From positions 372,001 to 436,000 of the forward strand of contig CAVTBD010000002.1 of assembly GCA_963732875.1 (NCBI GenBank): 64,000 nt of DNA. The letters are read 5' to 3'. Of the stretch, positions 50,272-58,484 are shown piece after piece. The notes under the pieces were generated by a model. That model was not told the DNA's origin. It did not search any database and worked only from the letters and a program-made list of their open reading frames with translations. The position numbers were made by a program, and so were the translations under genes. The DNA is from WHSO01 sp963732875 (GTDB taxonomy: Bacteria; Pseudomonadota; Alphaproteobacteria; SMXQ01). Position 1 is the stretch's first letter. Each line of letters begins with the position of its first letter.

Positions 50272-51129
50272 TCATCGCGTAAGCGGTCCTGATCTGCTGA
50301 CTGAACTTTCCTCTACGCCCGTGTCGTCGCCCCACAGCGACGGTACGTCGGCTACCTCGATCGTCATGCCGTCGTAGGCCGGCTCAACGCCTGGCGGACA
50401 TTTCCTCTTGAGATCGGCGTAGTCGAGCCGATGCGACAGGTGCGTAAGGATGGCGCGTTCCGGCCCCACTCTTTCGATCCATTCCTGCACCCGCCCGAGA
50501 TGGGCATGGGTCGGATGTTCCTGTTCCTGCAGGCAACCGACCACCCAGACCTTGACCCCTTCGAGGGCCGCGAACGCATCTTCGCCGAGGCGCACCAGAT
50601 CCGTCGAATACGCAATGTCGCCGAAGCGGAAACCCGTCGTGACCATGTAGCCATGGTCCTGGCCGAACGGCAGGACCCGGATTCCGTGACAGTCGAAAGC
50701 CCGGTCCCAGGCGAATTCCCGGGGTGTCAGGCAGGGCTTGTAAAAGGACAAACCGTCCTTCAAAGGCTTAGGCGGATCAAATATATAGGGGAACTTATTG
50801 ATAAGATGATCGAGCACCTCGCGGGTGGCCCAGACATCGATCGCGGCGCGTTGCAGGCGATTCAGCGCCCGGATCTCGTCGATGCCATGGGTATGGTCGG
50901 CATGGGTGTGGGTATAGAGGATGCCGTCGAGGTGGTGGACACCGGCATCCAGGAACTGACAACGCAGGTCAGGGCCGGTGTCGACCACCACGGTGGCATC
51001 GCCCTGCTGCACCAGCACCGAGGCCCGCCGGCGTCGGTTTTTCGGGTTTACGGGGTCGCAGGCGCCCCACTGGTCGCCGATCATGGGCACGCCGCCGGCA
51101 CCGCCACAGCCGAGGATGGTGAACCGCAT
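50272..51129 (-). CDS. PhnP-like metallo-beta-lactamase-fold hydrolase, 285 aa
   Basis: Cytoplasmic metal-dependent hydrolase of the PhnP/MBL phosphodiesterase-like group. Metal site THTHADHTHGIDEIRALNRL, Asp/His ligands later in AYSTDLVRL and ILTHLSHRLDY. The start MRFTILGCGGAGGVPMIGDQ and ACDPVNPKNRRRRASVLVQQ are family-typical. The start overlaps the stop of the tatD-type gene (TGATG), so the two are translationally coupled; this pair is common in Proteobacteria. PhnP acts on cyclic ribose phosphates; this member has no phn context, so the substrate is unknown. C-terminal 15-20 residues (EESSVSRSGPLTR) look unstructured. Confidence 0.9.
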   Translation of the reverse strand: MRFTILGCGGAGGVPMIGDQWGACDPVNPKNRRRRASVLVQQGDATVVVDTGPDLRCQFLDAGVHHLDGILYTHTHADHTHGIDEIRALNRLQRAAIDVWATREVLDHLINKFPYIFDPPKPLKDGLSFYKPCLTPREFAWDRAFDCHGIRVLPFGQDHGYMVTTGFRFGDIAYSTDLVRLGEDAFAALEGVKVWVVGCLQEQEHPTHAHLGRVQEWIERVGPERAILTHLSHRLDYADLKRKCPPGVEPAYDGMTIEVADVPSLWGDDTGVEESSVSRSGPLTR

Positions 51130-51956
51130 CAGCCGGCACTCCCGACAGATTCCGCGACATTGGGAAGCTCGCCGGTGTCGGCCTTGGCGAACAGGCGGAA
51201 GAAGTTTTCGCTGGTGCGCGCCGCCAGATCGGCCGTGGAAAGCCCCCGGAGTCCGGCCACGAACGCCGCAGTATGGGCGGTGAAGGCGGGCTCGCAGCGC
51301 TTGCCGCGCACCGGCACGGGCGCGAGATAGGGCGCGTCGGTCTCCACCAGGAGACGCTCCAGGGGCACGTTCCGGGCGACCTTCCGCACGGATTCGGCGT
51401 TCTTGAAGGTCACGATCCCTGAAAAAGAGACATACATGCCGTGATTTACGGCGGCCTCAGCCACGGATTCGGCCGCGCTGAAGCAGTGGATCAGACCCGG
51501 AAACGGTCCTTTGGCCTGCTCCTCGACGAGGATCCTGACGGTGTCGTGGTCGGCCTCGCGGGTGTGGATGACAATCGGCAGGCCGGTCTCACGGGCCGCC
51601 GCGATATGGGCGCGGAACACCTGCTCCTGCACCGCGCGCAGCGAATGCTCGTAGTGGAAATCGAGCCCGGCCTCGCCGATGGCGATCACCTTGGGATGAT
51701 CGCATTCGGCCATGATCCGCCCGGGCGAGATCCCGGCGTCGCCCTCAGCCTCGTGGGGATGGACGCCGACCGAGCACCAGATGCCAGGATGGGCCTCGGC
51801 GAGCGCCCGGATCGCGGGAAAGTCGGACATCCGGGTGCAGATCGTCAGCATCCCGGCGACGCCCGCGCGGCGCGCACGTGCGATCACCGCTTCGCGCGCG
51901 TCGGCGAAGTCGGGAAAATCTAGGTGGCAGTGACTGTCGATCAGCATGAGAGGCAA
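51129..51956 (-). CDS. TatD-family deoxyribonuclease/hydrolase, 275 aa
   Basis: Metal-dependent TIM-barrel hydrolase; TatD has 3'-5' DNA exonuclease activity. Ligands are IDSHCHLDFPDF (His-x-His), VGVHPHEAEGD, GEAGLDFHYEHS, IVIHTREADHDT, and LLVETDAPYLAPVPVRGKRC. Family length 255-270. Start ATG at 51956 vs 51947 cannot be separated by ribosome site; the first gives MPLMLIDSHCH, normal is MLIDSHCH. The usual neighbour holB/metG, seen in many bacteria, would lie upstream beyond this gene; it is not in the next 200 bases, where I see only an AT-rich stretch. Confidence 0.9.
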   Translation of the reverse strand: MPLMLIDSHCHLDFPDFADAREAVIARARRAGVAGMLTICTRMSDFPAIRALAEAHPGIWCSVGVHPHEAEGDAGISPGRIMAECDHPKVIAIGEAGLDFHYEHSLRAVQEQVFRAHIAAARETGLPIVIHTREADHDTVRILVEEQAKGPFPGLIHCFSAAESVAEAAVNHGMYVSFSGIVTFKNAESVRKVARNVPLERLLVETDAPYLAPVPVRGKRCEPAFTAHTAAFVAGLRGLSTADLAARTSENFFRLFAKADTGELPNVAESVGSAG

Positions 51957-52160
51957 TGCGCAAAAAACGAAACCGGTCGCAGTTTAGGCAACCCGCGGCG
52001 GCCTTGCATCCTTTCCCGCAGCAGTGACCGCAGCAACGCTCCTAATATCCCGAAAATTTTAGAGAAAATCCTTGTTTAACAGCGCTTTAAGCTGTCACGG
52101 CCAGAGTATGCTCATGCGCCGGCAAAGAGTCGACGCGCGGAAACGTGAAGGGACAGTGCC

Positions 52161-53222
52161 ATGAGCGTGATGACGATGGGGACGGCCGCGCGCAACCCGG
52201 GTTGGCTGGCGGCGCCCGGCTTCGATGTCCCGTTCATCGCCGGGACCGCGGGCATCGCGCTTGCCGCCGGCGCGGCGGTGACACTCGAGCCCGCTCTGTT
52301 CTGGCCGATCCTGCTCGCCGACCTGTGGCTGCTCGGCTACCACCACGTGATCGCCACCTTTACCCGCCTCGCCTTCGACCGCGCCAGCCTCGCCCGCCAC
52401 CGCTTCCTGGTGTTCGCCCTGCCGCCGATCGTGCTGGCCGCGACCGCGTTCCTCGGCATCGCGGGCGGCGCCGGCGCCCTCGCCACGCTCTATTTCCACT
52501 GGCAGTGGTTCCATTATTCGCGCCAGAGCTGGGGCGTGGCCCGGGCCTACGGCCGCAAGGCCCGTGCCGAGGCCGGCGAAAACGAGGCCGATCCCTGTGC
52601 CGGCCCGCTGTTCACCGCGGCCTTCTACGCTTTGCCCCTGTGGGGCCTCGTCTACCGCTCGGCCCAGGCGCCGGGGCACTTCCTCGGCATGACGCTGTGG
52701 ACCCTGCCGGTGCCGGGCTGGCTCGCCGATGCCGCCGGCATCGCCGCACTGGCCGTGATCGCGGCCTGGCTGATCCGCGTCGCACGGCTGCGCGGCGCGG
52801 GGCTAAGCCGCGCCCAGGCGCTCTACCTCGCCAGCCACGCGCTGGTGTTCACCATCGCCTATGTCGCGCTTGCCGACATCGATCACGGCTGGCTGGTGGT
52901 CAACGTCTGGCACAATGCCCAGTACGTGCTCTATGTCTGGCTCTACAACCGGCGCCGCTTCCGCGACGGTCCCGACCCGTCGGCACGCCTCCTGTCGCGC
53001 ATCAGCCAGCCCGGCCGCCTGTGGCTCTACCTGCTGGTGTGCCTGGCGGTGACGACGCTGGTCTACGGCGCCGTCTCGGGCGCGCTCGCGGGCGCCGATC
53101 TGTGGGCCCTGCCCGCCGCCATGGTGGTGTTCCAGGCGGTCAACTTCCACCACTACATCGTCGACGGAATCATCTGGAAGGGCGCCCGGCGCAAGACGCC
53201 CGAGGCACCGACGCGCGCCTAG
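52161..53222 (+). CDS. Histidine-rich multi-helix membrane protein, 353 aa
   Basis: Inner-membrane protein with about nine membrane segments. No family named with confidence. Histidines cluster in four places facing the membrane core: LLGYHHVIATFTRLAF, TLYFHWQWFHYSRQSWGVAR, VVNVWHNAQYVLYVWLYNRR, and FQAVNFHHYIVDGIIWK. That spacing resembles a metal- or haem-binding site such as in membrane di-iron hydroxylases/desaturases. The first ATG with a plausible ribosome site is at 52161. It is isolated: the upstream gene is divergent, and a perfect palindrome follows. A membrane-bound oxidoreductase is plausible, but not shown. Confidence 0.65.
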   Translation: MSVMTMGTAARNPGWLAAPGFDVPFIAGTAGIALAAGAAVTLEPALFWPILLADLWLLGYHHVIATFTRLAFDRASLARHRFLVFALPPIVLAATAFLGIAGGAGALATLYFHWQWFHYSRQSWGVARAYGRKARAEAGENEADPCAGPLFTAAFYALPLWGLVYRSAQAPGHFLGMTLWTLPVPGWLADAAGIAALAVIAAWLIRVARLRGAGLSRAQALYLASHALVFTIAYVALADIDHGWLVVNVWHNAQYVLYVWLYNRRRFRDGPDPSARLLSRISQPGRLWLYLLVCLAVTTLVYGAVSGALAGADLWALPAAMVVFQAVNFHHYIVDGIIWKGARRKTPEAPTRA

Positions 53223-53230
53223 AACCTGAT

Positions 53231-53256
53231 CGGCTCGGATCGGAACGATCCTGAGC
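53231..53256. repeat. Imperfect inverted repeat near gene end
   Basis: CGGCTCGGATCG around 53231-53242 can pair with CGATCCTGAGCCG at 53246-53258 (one bulge). It lies beside the perfect palindrome at 53284 and may belong to the same composite repeat or terminator. Confidence 0.45.
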
Positions 53257-53283
53257 CGTGAATCAGGCTCTACATTTTAAATT

Positions 53284-53332
53284 TAGAGCAGAATCGGTTC
53301 AGATTAAATCAATCTGAACCGATTCTGCTCTA
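53284..53332. repeat. Perfect 22-bp palindrome, possible two-way terminator or REP element
   Basis: The arms 53284-53305 (TAGAGCAGAATCGGTTCAGA + TT) and 53311-53332 are perfect complements around AAATC. It lies between convergent genes, overlapping the stop of the leftward gene that ends at 53330. T-rich sequence precedes it on the plus strand (ATTTTAAATTT), as for a leftward terminator. Confidence 0.85.
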
Positions 53333-55246
53333 GGTTTCCAACCCCGGAACGGGGCGTCGAAAGACCCGCTTCGGACGCCGGCGCACCACTGAGACACCCA
53401 GCACGATCAGCACCGCCAGCAGAACGGCGAGGTTCACCGCGTCGGCGAGCCGCTGGTACCACGGCATCTTGAACGGGAACGGCCGGTAATCCACGAACCG
53501 GCGCGCCCGCTCGACGCCGTTGCGGCCGAAGCTATCGCCCGGGCGGCAATGATTGACGCCGGGGAACAGCATGCAGGCGGGATTCTTGATGTTGGGCGAC
53601 GCCTCACTGAGACGGAACACGCATCCCGGCCGCAGCGTGCCGAACGGATACTGCTCGAGCCGGTGGCCGAACATGGGCTCGTAGCACATCGCCTGCGTGC
53701 CGCCGGTCGCCAGGCTGTCATTGCGGTCGCGATGGGTCGACCACGGCGCCCGGACCGCAATCCTGGCCCAGTCGACGTGATCGACGGCGGGAATCTCCCC
53801 GGTTGTGCGGGCCTGGCGGTAGGCTTTTTCCATCACGGTGAAATCGTAGGTGCGGGGCCCGTAGTAGGCCAACTCGGTATAGGCGCGCACGAACAGGGCA
53901 TCGGTGCCGACCGCGATCACCAGGGTCGCAATTGCCGTACCCACGACGAACGGCTTGATCAGCGTGAAGCGGTCGAGGATCAGGGCCGTCACCAGCACGC
54001 TCACCAGCACGTAGAGGCAGAACCAGCGGGTCAGCGTCGAGCTGTTGCGCAGCACCGGCAGGCTCTTGAGGAACGCCGACCAGTCCGGAGAATACCAGTT
54101 GACCAGCAGCGGCACGGCAAGGATCGCCAGCACCGCGCCGACCAGCAGGGCCTTGCCGGCAAAGCGGCGGGGCTCCCTGCCCGCCGCGCGGAGGAACTTC
54201 ACCGCCCACGGTGCCGAGGCCACCATCACCACGAGCGGCACGACAGTCACGGAATAGGCGAACTCATGGAACGGCAGCACCACGTGCAGCCCCGGATACC
54301 ATTCGTTGTTGCGCAGCCAGGCACCCTCGTCGCCGATCGGCGGCGCGATGAACAGCGCCTTGAGCACGATCACCAGGGTATGGCCGATGCTGTCGAAGCC
54401 CATCATCGGCAGCATGGTGCGCGGGAACTGGTGCAGGAACGCAAAACCTGCCGTGATCTTGGCCGCATCGAGCAGCAGCGCGAGCCCGCAGGCGGCGGCG
54501 AGGCGCAGGAACATCGTCACCACCGGCGACTCGAACAGGAGCGCGTGGATCAGGAGGAACACCACCACCGCGGCCAGGGACGGCGGCAGGGCGTGGACCA
54601 TGCCCGACTGGATCATGTAGGCGATCGCGAGACCGGCCGCGACCACCCCGAGATCAAGACAGCGGCGCCAGCGGGGCGCGCCTTCCCGCGTCTCCCCGCC
54701 GATCACGCCATAGGCGACCAGCGGCGCCAGCATGAAGGCATGGAACGCGAGGTGGCCCGCAAGCATGCGGAACGCGAAGAAGCCGTTGAACAGGAACAGG
54801 ATGGCGCCCGCCGCTGCGGCCCATGCCGAGGTGCGGTAGCGGACCCGCAGCAGGGCATAGGTGCCGCCGAGCCCGAGCCCCGCGAACAGAAGGAGGGTCA
54901 GGCGTATCGCCAGCGTCGGTCCCAGCGCGAAGGTGAGGAGCTGCGGCACCGAGAAATACATCGCCTGCATGTTGGGATAGAACGGCATGCCCGCGCAGAA
55001 CGCCGGCGTGAACCACGGCAGCGAAAACAATCCGTTGTGCACGTACCAGAAATAGCCGGCCATCAGCTGCGGCAGGAAATAGGCGTAGTCGGGACCGCCG
55101 CGGCCATGGGCGTCGGGTAGATACGGCGCGAAGATCGCGGCATAGGCAACGAAAGCGGCTGCCAGGACGAGCCCTACGCCGGCGCGCGTCCGCAGTGCCG
55201 GGACGACGGCCGCCATCGCGGCCCGTGCTTTTTCGGGCGGGGTCAT
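53330..55246 (-). CDS. YfhO-like / GT-C-type polytopic membrane protein, 638 aa
   Basis: Integral membrane protein with about 12 helices and a large periplasmic loop, resembling YfhO or lipid-linked-sugar glycosyltransferases of the GT-C type. The N-terminal region has ADPDA-type acid near AIFAPYLPDAHGRGGPDYAY and GLFSLPWFTPAFCAGMPFYP, both common in these proteins. Later LPVLRNSSTLTRWFCLYVLV and EYDPMFGHRLEQYPFGTLRP-like stretches (residues about 430-520). The stop of the GT2-GtrA gene overlaps its start (TGATG), so they are coupled. Likely transfers a sugar from a polyprenyl phosphate made by the GT2 neighbour to a periplasmic acceptor. Acceptor unknown. Confidence 0.78.
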   Translation of the reverse strand: MTPPEKARAAMAAVVPALRTRAGVGLVLAAAFVAYAAIFAPYLPDAHGRGGPDYAYFLPQLMAGYFWYVHNGLFSLPWFTPAFCAGMPFYPNMQAMYFSVPQLLTFALGPTLAIRLTLLLFAGLGLGGTYALLRVRYRTSAWAAAAGAILFLFNGFFAFRMLAGHLAFHAFMLAPLVAYGVIGGETREGAPRWRRCLDLGVVAAGLAIAYMIQSGMVHALPPSLAAVVVFLLIHALLFESPVVTMFLRLAAACGLALLLDAAKITAGFAFLHQFPRTMLPMMGFDSIGHTLVIVLKALFIAPPIGDEGAWLRNNEWYPGLHVVLPFHEFAYSVTVVPLVVMVASAPWAVKFLRAAGREPRRFAGKALLVGAVLAILAVPLLVNWYSPDWSAFLKSLPVLRNSSTLTRWFCLYVLVSVLVTALILDRFTLIKPFVVGTAIATLVIAVGTDALFVRAYTELAYYGPRTYDFTVMEKAYRQARTTGEIPAVDHVDWARIAVRAPWSTHRDRNDSLATGGTQAMCYEPMFGHRLEQYPFGTLRPGCVFRLSEASPNIKNPACMLFPGVNHCRPGDSFGRNGVERARRFVDYRPFPFKMPWYQRLADAVNLAVLLAVLIVLGVSVVRRRPKRVFRRPVPGLET

Positions 55247-56373
55247 CAACGGGGAAGGCTCGCGGCCTTCGGCGTGCGGGCGCCCTTCCTGCCCCGCCCC
55301 CAGACCAGCGTGGTCGAGACCGTGAAGTTCCATACGGCGCCGATGGTCGCGCCGATCAGTCCGGCGAGCCACCACGGTAGTCCGGCGGCAAAGATGCGCG
55401 TCGCGATCGCGACGTTGACCACGGCCCCGACCGAGCAGACCGCCATGAACACGGTGAGGCCGGTCGCCAGGGCACCACCGCGAAGCCGCTGGTCGCGATA
55501 GGTGAACACATTGTTGAGGAGGTAGTTGACGGTCATGGCGACGGTGGTGGCGCCGCCCTGGGCCCACATGAACGGCACCGACAGCAGATAAAGACCGGAC
55601 GCGAGGATGCTCAGGTGCAGGAACGCGCCGAGCCCGCCGACCATGATGAACATGATGAAGCGCACCGGCAGGTAGGCGCCGACCAGCCGCTCGACGATCA
55701 GCAGCGCGAATTCCCACGCCACCCGGATATCGAGCTTGCTCTGGCCGTGGCGCCGCTCGGCGAAGGTGAACGGCAATTCCCGCACCCGCAGCATCCCGCC
55801 GCCGGCGGCGATCATGTCGAGCAGGATCTTGAACCCCTGCCCCGCCATGTCGTGAACGGTACGCTCGAACACCTCGCGGCGGATCATGAAGAAGCCGCTC
55901 ATGGGATCGGTCAGCTCGACGCGCAGCAGGCGCCGGGCCAGGCCCGTGGCGAGACGGCTGATGCGCTTGCGGGTCTCGGTCCAGGCACCGCAGCTGCCGC
56001 CATCCATGTAGCGGCTGCCGACCACGATGTCGCAACGGCCCGCGCGCAATTGCGCCAGCATGTCCGGCAGCAGCGCCTCGTCGTGCTGCAGGTCGGCGTC
56101 CATCACGGCGAGATAGGGGCTGGCCGAGGACGCCATGCCCTCGAGGCAGGCCGACGACAGGCCGCGGCGACGCACCCGCTGGATGAAGCGGACGCGGGGA
56201 TTGCTCCAGGCGAGCTCCTTGAGCAACTCCAGGCTGCCGTCGCTGGAATCGTCGTCGACGAACACGACCTCCCAATCTATGCCCCGCAGACGCTGCTCCA
56301 GACGCTCGACCAGGATCGGAATGTTGTCGCGCTCATTCAGGGTCGGCACGATGACGCTGAGCTCAGCCCGCAT
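55246..56373 (-). CDS. GT2 polyprenol-phosphate sugar transferase fused to GtrA domain, 375 aa
   Basis: N-terminal GT2 domain (residues 1-230), of dolichol/undecaprenyl-phosphate mannosyltransferase type: LSVIVPTLNERDNIPILVER, VVFVDDDSSDGSLELL, MDADLQHDEALLPDML (the DxD-like acid pair), VGSRYMDGGSCGAW and LTDPMSGFFMIRREVFER. The C-terminal GtrA domain (about 240-365) has four membrane helices (FIMFIMVGGLGAFLHLSILA and TTVAMTVNYLLNNVFTYRDQ). GtrA flips or helps anchor the lipid-linked sugar. Start ATG at 56373 overlaps the methyltransferase end by 11 bases, so the three genes form a leftward operon. Start chosen because it gives the family MRAELSVIVPT. Confidence 0.92.
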   Translation of the reverse strand: MRAELSVIVPTLNERDNIPILVERLEQRLRGIDWEVVFVDDDSSDGSLELLKELAWSNPRVRFIQRVRRRGLSSACLEGMASSASPYLAVMDADLQHDEALLPDMLAQLRAGRCDIVVGSRYMDGGSCGAWTETRKRISRLATGLARRLLRVELTDPMSGFFMIRREVFERTVHDMAGQGFKILLDMIAAGGGMLRVRELPFTFAERRHGQSKLDIRVAWEFALLIVERLVGAYLPVRFIMFIMVGGLGAFLHLSILASGLYLLSVPFMWAQGGATTVAMTVNYLLNNVFTYRDQRLRGGALATGLTVFMAVCSVGAVVNVAIATRIFAAGLPWWLAGLIGATIGAVWNFTVSTTLVWGRGRKGARTPKAASLPR

Positions 56374-57079
56374 GCTTCGTCCCCATGGCGAAAAGCAGCA
56401 GCCCGAGCCGGTCGCACACGACCTCCGGCTCGATCCGGGCGACCGCGTCGGCGACACTCCAGGAGAAGGCCGCGACGAAGGGCGCGGCCAGCAGGTATCC
56501 CGAAACCGTGACGTCCCGGAATCCGGCCTTGTCCATCAATTCCGCAAGCCGCCGCCGGTGATAGAAAGTGATGTGCTGGTCGGTGTAGTCGACGTCCCCG
56601 ACGGCATTGACGACGGTCTCGATGACCGGCCACGCGGACCGGTAATTGGGTGTCGAGACGAGCAACCGGCCGCCCGGCCGGAGCACGCGCCGTGCCTCGC
56701 GCAGAAGTGTGAGGCCGGTCTCCGGCGTCAGGTGCTCGATCAGCTCGATCGCCGTGACCACGTCGAAGCTGGCATCCTCGAACGGGATCGAATCGCCCTG
56801 TATCGGCAGGAAGCGGCGCCCGGCGCCCGGATAGGTCCGCCGCGCGTAGTCGAGCTGTTCGCGGGCGATGTCGAGCCCGACGGAGTCATGGCGCCCTTCG
56901 GGCAGGGTCCCGATGAAGGTGCCGGGGCCGCAACCGAGATCGAGATGCCGGTCATAGCCCCGCATCGCCTCGGCGAAGCGGGCGAACTTCATGTGATGCC
57001 ACTTGGAACGCACGCCCGTTTGCCGGGCATAGATGCGGTCGTAGTGGCCGATGGGAATGTCGCTGTAGTCGTAAGTCAT
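56363..57079 (-). CDS. Class I SAM-dependent methyltransferase, 238 aa
   Basis: Cytoplasmic Rossmann-fold methyltransferase. SAM motif I is HLDLGCGPGTFIGTLPEG (residues about 45-62), then VGLDIAREQLDYARRTYPGA, PFEDASFDVVTAIELIEHLT (motif II) and RRVLRPGGRLLVSTPNYRSA, the UbiG/UbiE-like pattern. The ATG at 57079 (MTYDYSDIPIGHYD) is preferred over a TTG four codons earlier. The C-terminal part has a hydrophobic stretch (YLLAAPFVAAFSWSVADAVA), possibly membrane-near. First gene of the leftward operon; it may methylate a lipid-linked sugar or other surface precursor. The 233 bases between it and the next gene show nothing I can name. Confidence 0.9.
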   Translation of the reverse strand: MTYDYSDIPIGHYDRIYARQTGVRSKWHHMKFARFAEAMRGYDRHLDLGCGPGTFIGTLPEGRHDSVGLDIAREQLDYARRTYPGAGRRFLPIQGDSIPFEDASFDVVTAIELIEHLTPETGLTLLREARRVLRPGGRLLVSTPNYRSAWPVIETVVNAVGDVDYTDQHITFYHRRRLAELMDKAGFRDVTVSGYLLAAPFVAAFSWSVADAVARIEPEVVCDRLGLLLFAMGTKHAG

Positions 57080-57312
57080 CGCGCCGGACAACCGAGCAGC
57101 CTGGAAAGCCGCACGGTAGTGGTCGGGAAGTTTCCCGAACCTTAATTTCCGGCCTTGGAGACGCCCTTTACGTATTTGATTTTTCAGTAATTTTAGGCGA
57201 TTTCCGACGACTTCCCGCGATGCCTCGCAAGCCCCTCGGTCGCCTCGCCCATCGCGATGGCGTCATGGTAGATTGGCGCCCAACAAACACGATACCGGAG
57301 GGGGAAGCGGTC

Positions 57313-58101
57313 ATGAAGATCATACAACCACGGGGCTTGCGTCCCGCCCTGCTGACGCTGGCTGCGTTCGCAACGCTCCTTGCCGCCGCGCCGGCCCGCG
57401 CCGACGACGCCAGGCTCAAGGCCGCCATCGCCGCGCCCGACCGCACGCCCAAATACGCGGCGCGCGATGGCTACCGCCATCCCTACGAGGTGCTGACCTT
57501 CTTCGGCATCCGCCCGGACATGACCGTGGTCGAGATCTGGCCCGGCCACCGCGGCTGGTGGACCGAGATCCTGGTGCCCTACCTGCACGGCACCGGACAC
57601 TACATCGGGGTCCAGAACACCAACCCCAAGAAGAAGTTCCACAACCAGCCGGGCGTCTCCATGGTGGTGTCGGACTTCACCGACGACGCCGACATCCGCC
57701 CGCAGGGCGGCGCCGACATGGTGCTGACCTTCCGCAACCTGCACAACTGGATGAAGCGCGGCGTCGCCGACAACGCCTTCAAGGCGTTCTACAAGGCGCT
57801 CAAGCCGGGCGGCGTGCTCGGCATCGTCGATCACCGCGCCGCCACCGACCGGCCGCAGGACCCCAAGGCGATCTCCGGCTACGTGCGCGAGGACTACGCC
57901 ATCGCGCTCGCCGAAAAGGCGGGCTTCAGGCTGGCGGCGAAGTCGGAGGCCAACGCCAACCCCAAGGACACCAAGGATTATGCCGTGGGCGTGTGGGCAC
58001 TGCCGCCGACCTACCGCATGAAGGACAAGGACCGTGCGCGCCTCAAGGCGATCGGCGAAAGCGACCGCTTCACGCTCAAGTTCGTGAAGCCCGCGAACTA
58101 A
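57313..58101 (+). CDS. Exported methyltransferase-like protein, 262 aa
   Basis: A SAM-methyltransferase fold with a signal peptide (residues about 1-29, LLTLAAFATLLAAAPARADD), so targeted to the periplasm, where SAM is not expected. Motif I is changed: MTVVEIWPGHRGWWTEILVP has Glu-Ile-Trp-Pro-Gly in place of the Asp-x-Gly-x-Gly loop. Later, DMVLTFRNLHNWMKRGVADN and LKPGGVLGIVDHRA resemble the motif IV-post region. The start at 57313 is backed by GGAGGGGGA upstream; a longer frame has a hydrophilic tail that would mask the signal. Such exported methyltransferase-like proteins occur in several Alphaproteobacteria; their true ligand is unknown. It overlaps the convergent DUF2784 gene by four bases. 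Confidence 0.87.
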   Translation: MKIIQPRGLRPALLTLAAFATLLAAAPARADDARLKAAIAAPDRTPKYAARDGYRHPYEVLTFFGIRPDMTVVEIWPGHRGWWTEILVPYLHGTGHYIGVQNTNPKKKFHNQPGVSMVVSDFTDDADIRPQGGADMVLTFRNLHNWMKRGVADNAFKAFYKALKPGGVLGIVDHRAATDRPQDPKAISGYVREDYAIALAEKAGFRLAAKSEANANPKDTKDYAVGVWALPPTYRMKDKDRARLKAIGESDRFTLKFVKPAN

Positions 58102-58484
58102 GCCCGCGAGTCGCGCCCCTTTCGCCAGACGCGCCAATAGATCGCGGCATTGAGGACGAGCACGGCGATGCCGAGCGCGATGAAGCCGGCGCGGGGAAAG
58201 CCGTCCGGGAACAGCAGATCGGGGTAGATCACCGGCAGGACGTAGTGCTCTATGAAGCTGGTGGCATAGCCGCCGGCGGCGGCTTTCATACGGAAGTCGT
58301 TTTCGAGGTAGGTCAGCGGGCACACGCCGCCCATTAGCTCGATTCCGCCGCCCCAGAGAAAGGCCGGCACGTGCAGCCAGGCGATCCGTGGCCAGCGCAG
58401 CAAGAGGAATCCGCCCGCCACCACGAACACGATGAACATCAGGTGGACAGCCACCGTCGCATCGGCCAGCGCCCGGTACAGTAT
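58098..58484 (-). CDS. DUF2784 membrane protein, possible AUA start, 128 aa
   Basis: Small membrane protein with about four helices, family DUF2784. Its signature is ALADATVAVHLMFIVFVVAG, ahead of ELMGGVCPLTYLENDFR, and it ends with GIAVLVLNAAIYWRVWRKGR. The family usually begins a few residues before the LADA segment, and there no ATG, GTG or TTG lies in frame: the only positions are ATA (58484-58482), CTG (58481) or CTG upstream. ATA overlaps the stop of the metallophosphoesterase gene as TGATA, a variant of the TGATG junction used three times in this window. So it is a candidate AUA-started, coupled gene. A mid-helix ATG (MFIVFV) would cut the first helix. Confidence 0.75.
   Translation of the reverse strand: MLYRALADATVAVHLMFIVFVVAGGFLLLRWPRIAWLHVPAFLWGGGIELMGGVCPLTYLENDFRMKAAAGGYATSFIEHYVLPVIYPDLLFPDGFPRAGFIALGIAVLVLNAAIYWRVWRKGRDSRA

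Noticed and set aside
52021..52100. Small hairpin ACAGCGCTTTAAGCTGT region as an RNA gene
   Set aside because: Too short and with no conserved RNA shape that I can recognise.
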